In this document: in pieces, positions 49,345 through 58,500 of the stretch | How the letters are laid out: each line of letters opens with the position of its first letter | Position numbering within the stretch: the first letter of the stretch is position 1 | DNA from: Arthrobacter sp. PvP023 | GTDB lineage: Bacteria; Actinomycetota; Actinomycetes; Actinomycetales; Micrococcaceae | Assembly: GCF_017832975.1 (NCBI RefSeq) | Contig: NZ_JAFIBI010000001.1 | Coordinates: 4,278,001 to 4,342,000, forward strand | Reading direction: 5' to 3' | DNA: 64,000 nt | Position numbers and translations under genes: made by a program | Notes under the pieces: model-generated | Told to the model about the DNA's origin: nothing | Database searches by the model: none | The model's input: the letters and a program-made list of their open reading frames with translations, nothing else

Positions 49345-49938
49345 ATGCGAATTCTGATCATGGGCCCTCCGGGGTGCGGCAAGGGAACTCAGGCCGAACG
49401 GTTGTCGAAGCGCCTCGGCATTAACGGAGTGTCCACCGGCGAAGTCTTCCGCGATCATGTGAAAGACCTGCCGCCGCTGGGCCGGGACGTCAAGGCTCAC
49501 CTGGACGCGGGCAACTTCGTCCCCGACGACCTCACGAACCGCATGGTCCGTGACCGCCTTGCCCAGGCCGACGTCGCGGACGGCTTCCTCCTGGACGGCT
49601 ATCCGCGCAACACCTCGCAACTGGCAGAACTCGACATCATGCTTGCCGCGGACGGACGTGCCCTGGACGCCGCACTCCAACTAACGGTTGACGACGCCGA
49701 ACTTGCCCGCCGCCTGCTTCACCGCGCCACCGTGACAGGACGCACCGACGATACCGAGGAGGTCATCCGGCACCGCCTCAAGCTCTACTACCGCGAGACC
49801 GAGCCGGTGGCCGCGGCCTACTCAGAGCGCGGGATCCTCCTGAGCGTGGAAGGCACTGGACGCGAGGATGAGGTCTTCGACAGGCTGCTTGCGGCACTCC
49901 GCACCTCGTTCCCCGATGCCATGGACGGTCCTCTATAA
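49345..49938 (+). CDS. Adenylate kinase-like nucleoside monophosphate kinase
   Basis: The 197-residue short-lid protein has the P-loop ILIMGPPGCGKGTQAERL, NMP-binding STGEVFRDHV, GFLLDGYPRNTSQ and the Arg-bearing lid segment GRTDDTEEVIRHRLKLYY. It should transfer phosphate between ATP and AMP or a related NMP. It is not beside secY, where the housekeeping adk normally lies, so it may be a second kinase. ATG 49345 follows only weak ribosome-site sequence; the longer upstream frame lacks homology. Confidence 0.88.
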   Translation: MRILIMGPPGCGKGTQAERLSKRLGINGVSTGEVFRDHVKDLPPLGRDVKAHLDAGNFVPDDLTNRMVRDRLAQADVADGFLLDGYPRNTSQLAELDIMLAADGRALDAALQLTVDDAELARRLLHRATVTGRTDDTEEVIRHRLKLYYRETEPVAAAYSERGILLSVEGTGREDEVFDRLLAALRTSFPDAMDGPL

Positions 49939-49991
49939 CGCGTTAACGCGCGGCTGCCCATACGGAGCGCCCGGGCCTTACGGAGCGGACC

Positions 49992-50336
49992 TTACGGCAC
50001 GTCCGGGCGCTGGTCGCCCTTGTGGCCGCCACCCCGCAGGTTCTCCTGGACCTTGCCGAAGAGATCCTTGATGGTGGATTCCGTGTTGGTCAGCATGTCC
50101 GGCTGGACGTACACATCCTGTGTCGGGGGCAGGCTGTAGTGCGACTGCAGCCCTCCGGCCCCGTCAACCCCGTCCAGTGCGATGGTTACTCCGCCCTCCT
50201 TGCGCGCAATGGCACCGATCCTGCCGAACACCAGCGTGAACTCGTCCGGCTGGAAGCTGACCGTGTGCCCGATGTGCGTTCGGTTAAGCTCACCCGCCGC
50301 AACGGCTTTCTCGTTGCCCGTACCTGCGTAGTCCAT
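49992..50336 (-). CDS. Hypothetical protein (114 aa)
   Basis: A soluble 114-residue protein, MDYAGTGNEKAVAAGELNRT onward, with alternating strands (HTVSFQPDEFTLVFGRIGAI, VTIALDGVDG). No family or active site is recognised. It is alone between convergent and divergent genes. Confidence 0.65.
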   Translation of the reverse strand: MDYAGTGNEKAVAAGELNRTHIGHTVSFQPDEFTLVFGRIGAIARKEGGVTIALDGVDGAGGLQSHYSLPPTQDVYVQPDMLTNTESTIKDLFGKVQENLRGGGHKGDQRPDVP

Positions 50337-50563
50337 GGTTGTCTCCTTGGATTGGTGGCTGCTGATGCCAGCAGTCTAGGCCGGGCTCCGGACGCGGTAT
50401 AGGGACTGCTGGGCGCCTGCACAGTTCCCTCCGGCCAGCATCGGCACTTCATCCATTGAACGCGCCCCCGCCCGACGGCTTAGATGGATCGTGTCGGCGC
50501 TGACCACCAGCTGCCGGCACCGGGAATCAAGCAGGCTTCAGGGAACGGCAACGGGGACGACAC

Positions 50564-50782
50564 GTGACTTCGCAGAACAAATCGGTGATCAGCAATACGG
50601 GCTGGGACGACGTCCAGGTGGGCGACAGCGTCCAGCTGAGCCGCAACGGCCGGATCGAGTACACCGGGCAGGTGGACGACCGCACTGCGGACGGTGCCGT
50701 TGTCTGGATCAAGACCAGCCTTGGCCGCAGGCGGCTTTTCCATGTGGGCGACGGCTACCAGCTGGCCGGGACCAGCCTGTGA
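50564..50782 (+). CDS. Small basic-core hypothetical protein (72 aa)
   Basis: The 72-residue protein (MTSQNKSVISNTGWDDVQVG) begins at GTG 50564 and has a small beta-barrel-like pattern (DSVQLSRNGRIEYTGQVDD, VVWIKTSLGRRRLFHVGDG), similar to short SH3-like actinobacterial proteins. Its TGA overlaps the GTG of the next tiny ORF. Confidence 0.6.
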   Translation: MTSQNKSVISNTGWDDVQVGDSVQLSRNGRIEYTGQVDDRTADGAVVWIKTSLGRRRLFHVGDGYQLAGTSL

Positions 50783-50874
50783 CCGCCACAGCCGACGCAG
50801 CGCAGCAGGCCACCTCCGGCACAACCCTCTGTGAGGATGACTGCCACTACTGCTCGGGGCCGGAAACGGACTAG
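50779..50874 (+). CDS. Possible 31-aa cysteine-containing peptide
   Basis: The GTG at 50779 overlaps the preceding stop (GTGA) and reads VTATADAAQQATSGT, then TLCEDDCHYCSGPETD. The C-x3-C-x2-C pattern suggests metal binding. Tight overlap supports translational coupling, but short length makes the call tentative. Confidence 0.4.
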   Translation: MTATADAAQQATSGTTLCEDDCHYCSGPETD

Positions 50875-50994
50875 CCGGGCGGCCGCTGTTTCCCGGCTAG
50901 AATGACAGGGATCCCGCGTCTTGTCCCGCGCCAGCGTTACGGCCAGGACGCGCGGAACGAAGCCGGCAACGAACCGACCCCAAGGGAGGACTCC

Positions 50995-51630
50995 GTGCGC
51001 ACTCACCATGCCCGGACTCCTTTCCATTCCCTCCGCGCGGCCATGGTCGCCGCGATGATCGTGACCCTTGCAGCAGCAGCGCACGTGGTTGGCGGCGGTG
51101 ACCTGCCGGCGCCCGGCATCATGGCGGCGTTCCTCGCCCTCACCGGCATGGCGGCCACTGCGGCCACCCGGCGCAAACTGAATTTCCCGGCGATGGCTGC
51201 GCTCCTGGGTGCCGGACAACTGGTCCTCCACGAGGCTTTCAGCGCCTTAAGCTCTCCGGCCGGAGCAGGACCGGCAGAACCGACGGGGCACCACCCCGCC
51301 TCAGCAGCGTTCTCCGGCCTTCCGCTGGACGCCGCCAGCGCCGCCAGCCACCTGCACCATTACGAATCAGGCTGGGCTGCCGGACTGATGCTGGGCGGAC
51401 ACGCCCTGGCCACCCTCGCGTGTGCGCTGCTGCTGGCCAAGGGCGAAGCTGCGCTCTGGTCCCTCGCGGCATGGCTCCGGCCGCTCGTCCGACTCCCCCG
51501 GGCGGCAATGCCCGACGTCGCCGCGGCGCCCGCCGCCGCCGGCTGGCCTGAGAATGCAGCTCCCCTCCCCTGGCGCAACCTCAGGGCCGACTGCCCGCGG
51601 GGCCCGCCCGCCGCCGTCGTACTTTCCTGA
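50995..51630 (+). CDS. Multi-helix membrane protein upstream of YcnI
   Basis: The 211-residue protein starts at GTG 50995, 4-5 bp behind GGGAGGA. It has about four to five membrane helices and a short His-rich loop (HLHHYESGW) that could face copper. It lies 125 bp upstream of the YcnI gene on the same strand, and similar membrane proteins accompany YcnI in related actinobacteria. A copper-homeostasis role is inference. Confidence 0.65.
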   Translation: MRTHHARTPFHSLRAAMVAAMIVTLAAAAHVVGGGDLPAPGIMAAFLALTGMAATAATRRKLNFPAMAALLGAGQLVLHEAFSALSSPAGAGPAEPTGHHPASAAFSGLPLDAASAASHLHHYESGWAAGLMLGGHALATLACALLLAKGEAALWSLAAWLRPLVRLPRAAMPDVAAAPAAAGWPENAAPLPWRNLRADCPRGPPAAVVLS

Positions 51631-51755
51631 CACCGTCCCGGCCCCGCCCGCCTGCTGATCCGCCGTTCCCGGCGGTCCCCGCCCGGCGCCGGACACCACT
51701 CCATGTTCTTGTGCACCGCCTTTGGCGCGTCGTGCACCCTTGAAAGGCCCTTCCT

Positions 51756-52547
51756 TTGAAAAAGTCCTCACCCCTGTCCTTCCGTCGTACCCTCTCCGCA
51801 ACGGCAGTGGCCGGCGGCACCGCAGCCCTCATGCTGGCCGGCGTCACGGCTGCCTCCGCGCACGTAGGTGTCACGCCGGATAAGACCGACGCCAACTCCT
51901 ACGCACTGCTCACCTTCGGCATCCCGCACGGCTGCGACGACTCCGGCACCACCAAGGTGACCATCACGCTGCCCGAGGAACTCAACGACGCCCAGCCCAC
52001 GGTGAACCCGAACTGGACCGTGGAGAAGGTCGTGGAGCAGCTCCCGGAACCGAAGAAGCTGGCGGACGGTGCCACCATCACCAAGCGGACCAGCCAGATC
52101 GTTTACACCGCCAAAGCACCCCTGAACCCGGAGCTCCGGGACGCCCTGGTCCTCTCCGTCAAGCTTCCCGACGCCGCCGGCACGACCCTCCATTTCCCCA
52201 CCCTGCAGAACTGCGAACAGGGCCAGACGGACTGGTCCGAGATCGCCAAGGACGGTCAGGACCCGCACTCGCTCAAAGCACCCGCGCCTTCCCTCACCGT
52301 CACGGCCGCGGCCTCGGCGGACGGACACGGCAGCCATGCATCGGCGTCCACCGAAACAGGGACGGACGCTGCCCAGGCCTCCTCCGTCTCGGCCACCACG
52401 GACGACGGCGCACAGGCGCGGAGCTGGGCAGGCCTCGTGGCCGGCTTCGGCGGACTCGCCCTGGGCGGAGTGGCGCTGATGCGCAGCCGGACCCGGAAAC
52501 CCGCAGAAGCCCCCGTTCCTGGAGCCGCTTCGGTACCGAAGAAGTAA
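51756..52547 (+). CDS. YcnI-family copper-binding secreted protein
   Basis: The 263-residue protein has a TTG start, a signal peptide ending ASA-HVGV, and the YcnI/DUF1775 core (HVGVTPDKTDANSYALLTFGIPHGC, NPNWTVEKV, FPTLQNCEQGQTDW). The new N-terminal His and the conserved Trp are the known copper ligands of the family. One C-terminal membrane helix (WAGLVAGFGGLALGGVALM) and a short basic tail anchor it outside the cell. Homologs work with CopC/CopD-type systems. Confidence 0.92.
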   Translation: MKKSSPLSFRRTLSATAVAGGTAALMLAGVTAASAHVGVTPDKTDANSYALLTFGIPHGCDDSGTTKVTITLPEELNDAQPTVNPNWTVEKVVEQLPEPKKLADGATITKRTSQIVYTAKAPLNPELRDALVLSVKLPDAAGTTLHFPTLQNCEQGQTDWSEIAKDGQDPHSLKAPAPSLTVTAAASADGHGSHASASTETGTDAAQASSVSATTDDGAQARSWAGLVAGFGGLALGGVALMRSRTRKPAEAPVPGAASVPKK

Positions 52548-52553
52548 CGCGCG

Positions 52554-52591
52554 GGATTGATGCCCGGAAATCACAATCCGGGCATCAATCC
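52554..52591 (+). terminator. Hairpin after the YcnI gene
   Basis: A 15-bp stem GGATTGATGCCCGGA / TCCGGGCATCAATCC with an 8-nt loop begins 6 bp after the stop. There is no T run. Confidence 0.7.
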
Positions 52592-52647
52592 GCGGCAGCG
52601 GTCGTGGCATCGTTGACTCAGGCAACCGCAGGCATAAAGTTTGAGCC

Positions 52648-53292
52648 ATGAGGTCTCAGCCAATCAAAAACGGGTTTGCCATCACGACGGCGGTTGCAGC
52701 CGCCGCCTTCCTGCTCACCGCCTGCGGGCCCAGCCAGCCGCAGCCCCAGGGAACTTCCGGGGCTGCTTCCACATCCAGCACCCCCGCCGCCTCGTCGGCC
52801 CCGTCCGCGAGCCAGCCGCCCAGCACTCCGGCGGCGCCGTCGCCGTCGCCGTCGTCTCCGGCGTCCGCGCAGCAAGGGCTGTGCAAGGCCGCCAACCTGA
52901 CCGTATCCTCGGATTCCACCGGCGGCGGCGCCGCCGGCAGCATCTATTCCAAACTGATCCTTACGAACTCAGGCACCGAGCCCTGCCTCCTGCGGGGTTT
53001 CCCCGGGGTGTCCCTCACCGCGGACGCCAACGGCGCCCCTATCGGTGCCCCGGCCCGGCAGGACGGGTCCTCGCCCGTTGCCGACGTACTCCTTGCCCCG
53101 GGACAGGCGGGAGCCGCGGACATGCGCTACACGCAGGCGGGGAATTACACCGACTGCAACGCTACGCAGGCTGCCGGCTACCGGATCTATCCGCCGGAGG
53201 AGACTGCTTCGCTTTTCCTCGCGGAACCCCGGACCGCCTGCAGCAACGAAGCTATCGAGCTGCTGACTATCGGGGCCTTCCACGCCCGGTAG
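52648..53292 (+). CDS. DUF4232 lipoprotein
   Basis: The 214-residue protein has a lipoprotein signal ending in the lipobox LTAC (lipid-modified Cys30). A Ser/Pro/Ala-rich linker (about residues 32-75) precedes a beta-sandwich DUF4232 domain (LTVSSDSTGGGAAGSIYSKL, TNSGTEPCLLRGFPGVSL). It should be membrane-anchored on the outside. No function is known for the family. Confidence 0.88.
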   Translation: MRSQPIKNGFAITTAVAAAAFLLTACGPSQPQPQGTSGAASTSSTPAASSAPSASQPPSTPAAPSPSPSSPASAQQGLCKAANLTVSSDSTGGGAAGSIYSKLILTNSGTEPCLLRGFPGVSLTADANGAPIGAPARQDGSSPVADVLLAPGQAGAADMRYTQAGNYTDCNATQAAGYRIYPPEETASLFLAEPRTACSNEAIELLTIGAFHAR

Positions 53293-53330
53293 GCACTTAG
53301 CCTCGGCAGGAATCTAGGCGCGGCAGGAAC

Positions 53331-53801
53331 TTATGCGCGGGATTCGCGTAACCTTGCGGGCGCGTCGCGGGAGAACGCCACCCCGCACCCGATCAGTGCC
53401 ATGCCCAGAATCAGGTGCAACCAGTTGTCGGCGCTGTTAACGGGGAGGATGTTCACAGGGGAATCCTGTGCCAGGAACTGTCCGAGGGTCCACAGAACCA
53501 TGTACGACACCCCTGCGCCGATCAGGAAGTTCCGGGCAGGCAGCGGACGCCGCGACATCAGCACTCCCGCGATTCCGGACAGCAGGTGGATGAGGTTGTG
53601 CACCACGGACACCTGGAAGACGCCAAGGAGCATCGCCTCCGAGCCGTGCCCGGCAAAGGCCAGCGCGCCATAGTTCTCAGTGACGCCCGGAATGAATCCC
53701 AGCACTCCCACAATAAAAAGGGCCGCCCCGGCAATGAGGGACGACTTCTGGACGTTCTTCCGAAAGCCAAATCGGGCACTGGCGGCTTCGGTTGTTTTCA
53801 T
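53331..53801 (-). CDS. DUF4383 membrane protein
   Basis: The 156-residue protein has four membrane helices and the DUF4383 pattern (FQVSVVHNLIHLLSGIAGV, NWLHLILGMALIGCGVAF). Function is unknown. It is divergent from the FAD-Rieske gene across a region with a perfect 14-bp palindrome. Confidence 0.88.
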   Translation of the reverse strand: MKTTEAASARFGFRKNVQKSSLIAGAALFIVGVLGFIPGVTENYGALAFAGHGSEAMLLGVFQVSVVHNLIHLLSGIAGVLMSRRPLPARNFLIGAGVSYMVLWTLGQFLAQDSPVNILPVNSADNWLHLILGMALIGCGVAFSRDAPARLRESRA

Positions 53802-53841
53802 GGTGCCGCTCCTGTTCCCCGGTCACGCTGCTCATGACATG

Positions 53842-53855
53842 ATAAGTCTACTTAT
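53842..53855. promoter_or_regulatory. 14-bp palindrome between divergent DUF4383 and FAD-Rieske genes
   Basis: ATAAGTCTACTTAT is a perfect palindrome with a 2-nt centre in an AT-rich patch. It may be an operator and overlaps a possible -10 (TATCAT on the minus strand) for the DUF4383 gene. No regulator gene is adjacent. Confidence 0.5.
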
Positions 53856-53927
53856 GAAGTCCGTCGGAGTCCCGCCGATGACGTTCCGGAAACGGCATTC
53901 GCGGCACCGGGAAAGGCAGGCAGGATC

Positions 53928-55439
53928 ATGACCTCGCTCTGGTTGGACCGCAACCACGCCTTCCGCAGCGACCAGTTCCACCCCCGCAGCACCTTTGACA
54001 CCGTGGTGGCAGGGGCCGGACTGACCGGACTCGTGGCCGCGCTGCTCCTGGCCCGCGCCGGCAAGAGGGTGCTGGTTGTCGAAGCCCGGAGCCCGGGAGC
54101 CGTGACCACCGGCAACACCACCGCGAAGGTTTCACTCCTTCAGGGAACCGTGCTTTCAGCGCTGCGCCAGCAGTATTCAGAGAAAGTAGTGGGTGCCTAC
54201 GTCGAGATGAACCGCGAGGGTCAGGCCTGGCTGCTGCGGTACCTGGCAGACCGGGGAGTGCCTTTCCAGCACCGCGACGCCTACACCTACGCCACCTCCG
54301 CGGACGGGACCGAAACCCTCCGACGGGAGCTGGCCGCAGCCCGGGCCGCAGGGCTCGAGGCGGAGTCCGTGAACGACCCCGGGCTGCCCTTTCCCGTCAG
54401 CGGTGCCATCCGCCTCGCCGGGCAGGCACAGATCAACCCGATGGAAGTCATCGATTCCCTCGTGGAGGATGTCCGCTCGCACGGCGGGCAGATCGTCTCA
54501 GGCGCACGGCTGAACGGGCTCCGTGGGCTGCGCCCGGGCCGCGGGCGGGACCCCATGGAAATCCAGACCGACCACGGGCCGGTCCGCGCAGGGGACGTGG
54601 TGCTGGCAACCGGGACACCGGTCCTGGACCGCGGTCTGTACTTTGCCAAACTCAAGCCGCTCCGTTCCTACGCGGCGGCGTTCGAAGTACCCGGGACGAC
54701 TGCCGTGCCGGACGGCATCTTCCTTTCCGTTGAGCGGCCGATCCGGTCCCTTCGCGATTACCCCGGCAACGGCCGGCGGCTCCTCCTGGTGGGAGGCAAC
54801 GGGCACCCCGTGGGCCATGCCAGGTCAGCGCAGGCCTACCTCGACACCCTGGTCGCGTGGACAACGGCCCAGTTCCCGGGCGCCAGCCTCACCCATTCGT
54901 GGTCGGCACAGGACTACCAGGCCACAAATCTGATGCCGTTCTTCGGCAAACTGCCTCGGGGGCGGGGCCGCGTCTATTTCGCCACCGGCTACAACAAATG
55001 GGGCATGACCAACTCCGTGGCCGCCGCCCTGGACATCACGGCGGACATCCTCGGCACCCGGCTCCCCTGGGCCAGCATCATCCACCACAGGGTCACGTCC
55101 CCTCCCGGGGCCCTGTCCGCCGTCTCCCTCAACGCAGCCATCGCGGCTACGGCGGCCAAGGACTGGGGTCAGGTGGGACTCAAGCGCCTCGACGAGTCCC
55201 GGGAGCAACCGCCGGAAGGGACAGGGATTGTGTCCCGCCGCGGCCGGAAACCCGTAGCGGTGTCCACTGTGGACGGCACCCGCTGCACGCTGTCCGCCGT
55301 CTGCACCCACCTGGGTGGCATTGTGCGCTGGAACGACAGCGAAAAATCATGGGACTGCCCGCTGCACGGCTCCCGCTTCAGCAGCGACGGCACCGTGCTG
55401 GAAGGACCTGCCGTCCGCAATCTGCGACAGCTTGACTGA
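53928..55439 (+). CDS. FAD-dependent oxidoreductase with C-terminal Rieske domain
   Basis: The 503-residue protein combines a DAO-type FAD-binding oxidoreductase (VVAGAGLTGLVAALLLARAGK; ARSPGAVTTGNTTAK) with a C-terminal Rieske [2Fe-2S] domain (CTHLGGIVRWN and CPLHGSRFS, about residues 445-480). All four cluster ligands (Cys-His and Cys-His) are present. Such fusions are common in actinobacteria, but the substrate is unknown. The two redox centres imply internal electron transfer. Confidence 0.92.
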   Translation: MTSLWLDRNHAFRSDQFHPRSTFDTVVAGAGLTGLVAALLLARAGKRVLVVEARSPGAVTTGNTTAKVSLLQGTVLSALRQQYSEKVVGAYVEMNREGQAWLLRYLADRGVPFQHRDAYTYATSADGTETLRRELAAARAAGLEAESVNDPGLPFPVSGAIRLAGQAQINPMEVIDSLVEDVRSHGGQIVSGARLNGLRGLRPGRGRDPMEIQTDHGPVRAGDVVLATGTPVLDRGLYFAKLKPLRSYAAAFEVPGTTAVPDGIFLSVERPIRSLRDYPGNGRRLLLVGGNGHPVGHARSAQAYLDTLVAWTTAQFPGASLTHSWSAQDYQATNLMPFFGKLPRGRGRVYFATGYNKWGMTNSVAAALDITADILGTRLPWASIIHHRVTSPPGALSAVSLNAAIAATAAKDWGQVGLKRLDESREQPPEGTGIVSRRGRKPVAVSTVDGTRCTLSAVCTHLGGIVRWNDSEKSWDCPLHGSRFSSDGTVLEGPAVRNLRQLD

Positions 55440-55536
55440 GCCGTCAGGGGCGGCCCGGCCGCCGCCGGGCGGCCGGGCCGCCAGCCCCGTCAGGGGTGCC
55501 GCCAAGAGTGTCGGTGCCGTAGGGCATGATGGAGGA

Positions 55537-58500
55537 ATGCAGGGGAAGGAGTCCGCCAGCGGCATGCCGCCAGGCTACACACCATCAGCGACGCCAGCCG
55601 GCGGGCGTTCTTCCGCGCGGACCATGGACCGGTTCAGCCAGGCCACCAGGGAGTGGTTCCTCGGTGCGTTCTCCGCGCCCACGCCCGCACAAAACGGCGC
55701 CTGGAACGCTATTTCGTCCGGGTCCCATGCACTGGTGGTCGCACCGACCGGCTCCGGCAAAACGCTCGCGGCGTTCCTCTGGGCGCTGGACCGACTCCAG
55801 TCATCGGCTCCCGCCGAGCCGGAGGCATTGCCGGGCCTGGACCCGGCCGCCAAAGGCAGGAAGCCTAAGACGCCCAAGCGGAAAACCCGCGTCCTGTACA
55901 TCTCGCCGCTCAAGGCGCTGGGCGTCGACGTCGAACGCAACCTCCGCGCACCGCTCATCGGCATCACCCAGACAGCAAAGCGGCTGGGACTGCCCGCGCC
56001 GCTGATCACAGTGGGCGTCCGATCGGGAGATACGACGACGGCGGACCGCCGCGCCCTGCTCAGCCACCCGCCGGATATTCTTATCACCACGCCCGAATCC
56101 CTCTTCCTGATGCTCACGTCCAAAGCCCGCGAAACGCTGGCGGAGGTGGACACCATCATCGTGGACGAGGTCCACGCCGTCGCCGGCACGAAGCGCGGCG
56201 CGCATCTGGCCGTATCACTGGAACGCTTGGACGCCCTCCTGCCCAAGCCGGCGCAGCGGATCGGCCTCTCGGCCACTGTGGAGCCCCGCGAACTCGTGGC
56301 CCAGTTCCTGGCCGGCTCCGCGCCGGTGGAAATCGTGGCCCCGCCGTCAAAGAAGAACTGGGACCTGACAGTTTCCGTGCCGGTGGAGGACATGTCCGAC
56401 CTCCAAGGGGCTGCCGGCGCCTTCGACTCCGGGCCTGCCTCAGGGCTCCAGCCGCAGGCCTCCATTTGGCCGCATGTGGAAGAGAAGATCGTCGACCTGG
56501 TGATGGCCAACCAGTCCACCATTGTGTTCGCCAACTCGCGCCGTCTCGCAGAACGCCTCACCGCACGCCTCAATGAAATATATGCCGAACGCCAACTGGT
56601 GGCCGCGGGCGGCGGCTGGGGAGAGCTCGGCGCCGGCGCGCCGGACTTCGGAGCGCCGCCTGCCGGAGGAACGGCGGCGTCCCCGGGCGCCGGAACCCTG
56701 ACGTCCACGGCAACCCCGGCGCACATGATGGCACAGGCCGGCAGCACCGCAGGTGCCGACCCGGTGCTGGCCCGGGCACACCACGGCTCCGTCTCGAAGG
56801 ACCAGCGGGCGCTGATCGAGGACGACCTCAAGTCGGGCCGGCTGCGGTGCGTTGTTGCCACGTCCTCCCTTGAGCTTGGCATCGATATGGGCGCCGTGGA
56901 CCTGGTGGTCCAGGTGGAGTCGCCGCCGTCCGTTGCCAGCGGCCTGCAGCGGGTGGGCCGGGCCGGGCACCAAGTGGGGGAAGTGTCGCAGGGTGTCCTG
57001 TTCCCCAAGCACCGTGCCGACCTCGTGCATACGGCCATCACCGTGGAGCGCATGCTGGGCGGCAAGATCGAACGGCTCAGCGTTCCCGCCAACCCGCTGG
57101 ACATCCTGGCGCAGCAGACCGTGGCCGCCACCGCGCTGGGCTCTATCGATGTGGAGGAATGGTTCACCACGGTCCGCCGGTCCGCCCCGTTTGCGTCCCT
57201 CCCCCGCTCTGCGTTCGAGGCCACACTGGACCTGCTGGCCGGCCGCTACCCGTCGGACGAATTTGCCGAGCTCCGGCCCAGGATCATCTGGGACCGCAAT
57301 GCCGGCACCATCGAAGGCCGCCCCGGGGCGCAGCGGCTGGCCGTGACATCCGGCGGCACCATCCCGGACCGCGGGCTTTTCGGCGTCTACATCATCGGCA
57401 CCGAGGTGGAAGGCTCGGCGTCGCCGTCCGGCGACGGCAAGGCCGCCAGTCCCGCCGCCTCCGCAGCCAAGGGGGGCCGGCGCGTGGGTGAGCTCGACGA
57501 GGAAATGGTCTACGAATCCCGCGTGGGGGACGTCTTCGCCCTGGGCGCGACCAGCTGGAAGATCGAGGACATCACGCACGACCGCGTGCTCGTTTCCCCG
57601 GCGTTCGGCCAGCCCGGCAAACTCCCCTTCTGGAAGGGCGATTCGCTGGGCCGGCCCGTGGACCTGGGCCGCGCGCTGGGCGCTTTTGTGCGTGAACTCT
57701 CAGCGTCCGACGTCGGACCCGCCACGGAACGGTGCAAGGCCAGCGGACTCGATGATTTCGCCGCGAACAACCTGATCCAATACCTCGCCGAACAGAAGCT
57801 GGCCACCGAAGTTGTCCCCAGCGACACCACCCTGGTGGTGGAGCGGTTCCATGACGAACTGGGCGACTGGCGCGTGGTCCTGCACAGCCCGTTCGGCATG
57901 CCCGTGCACGCACCCTGGGCCCTCGCGGTGGGGCAGCGGCTGCACCAGCGTTACGGGATGGACGGCTCCGCCATGGCCGCGGACGACGGCATTGTGCTGC
58001 GGGTGCCCATGATGGAGGACGAGCCGCCCGGAGCCGAACTGTTCCTCTTCGATCCGGAGGAACTCGAACAGATCGTGACGGCCGAGGTGGGCGGGAGCGC
58101 CCTCTTCGCCTCGCGCTTCCGCGAGTGCGCCGCCCGCGCCCTGCTGCTGCCCCGGCAGAACCCTGGGAAGCGCCAGCCCCTGTGGCAACAGCGCCAGCGG
58201 TCCGCGCAGTTGCTGGACGTGGCCCGGAAATACCCCACGTTCCCCATCGTGCTGGAAACGGTGCGTGAGTGCCTGCAGGACGTTTACGACCTCCCGGCGC
58301 TGAAGGACATCGCGGCGTCCATCGAGCGGCGTGAACTGCGGATCCTACAGACCACCACGCAGCAGCCTTCGCCATTCGCCAAGTCCCTGCTCTTCGGCTA
58401 CGTGGCCCAGTTCCTCTACGAGGGTGACTCGCCGCTGGCCGAGCGACGGGCCGCCGCACTGGCCCTGGATTCAACCCTGCTCAATGAGCTCCTGGGCCGT

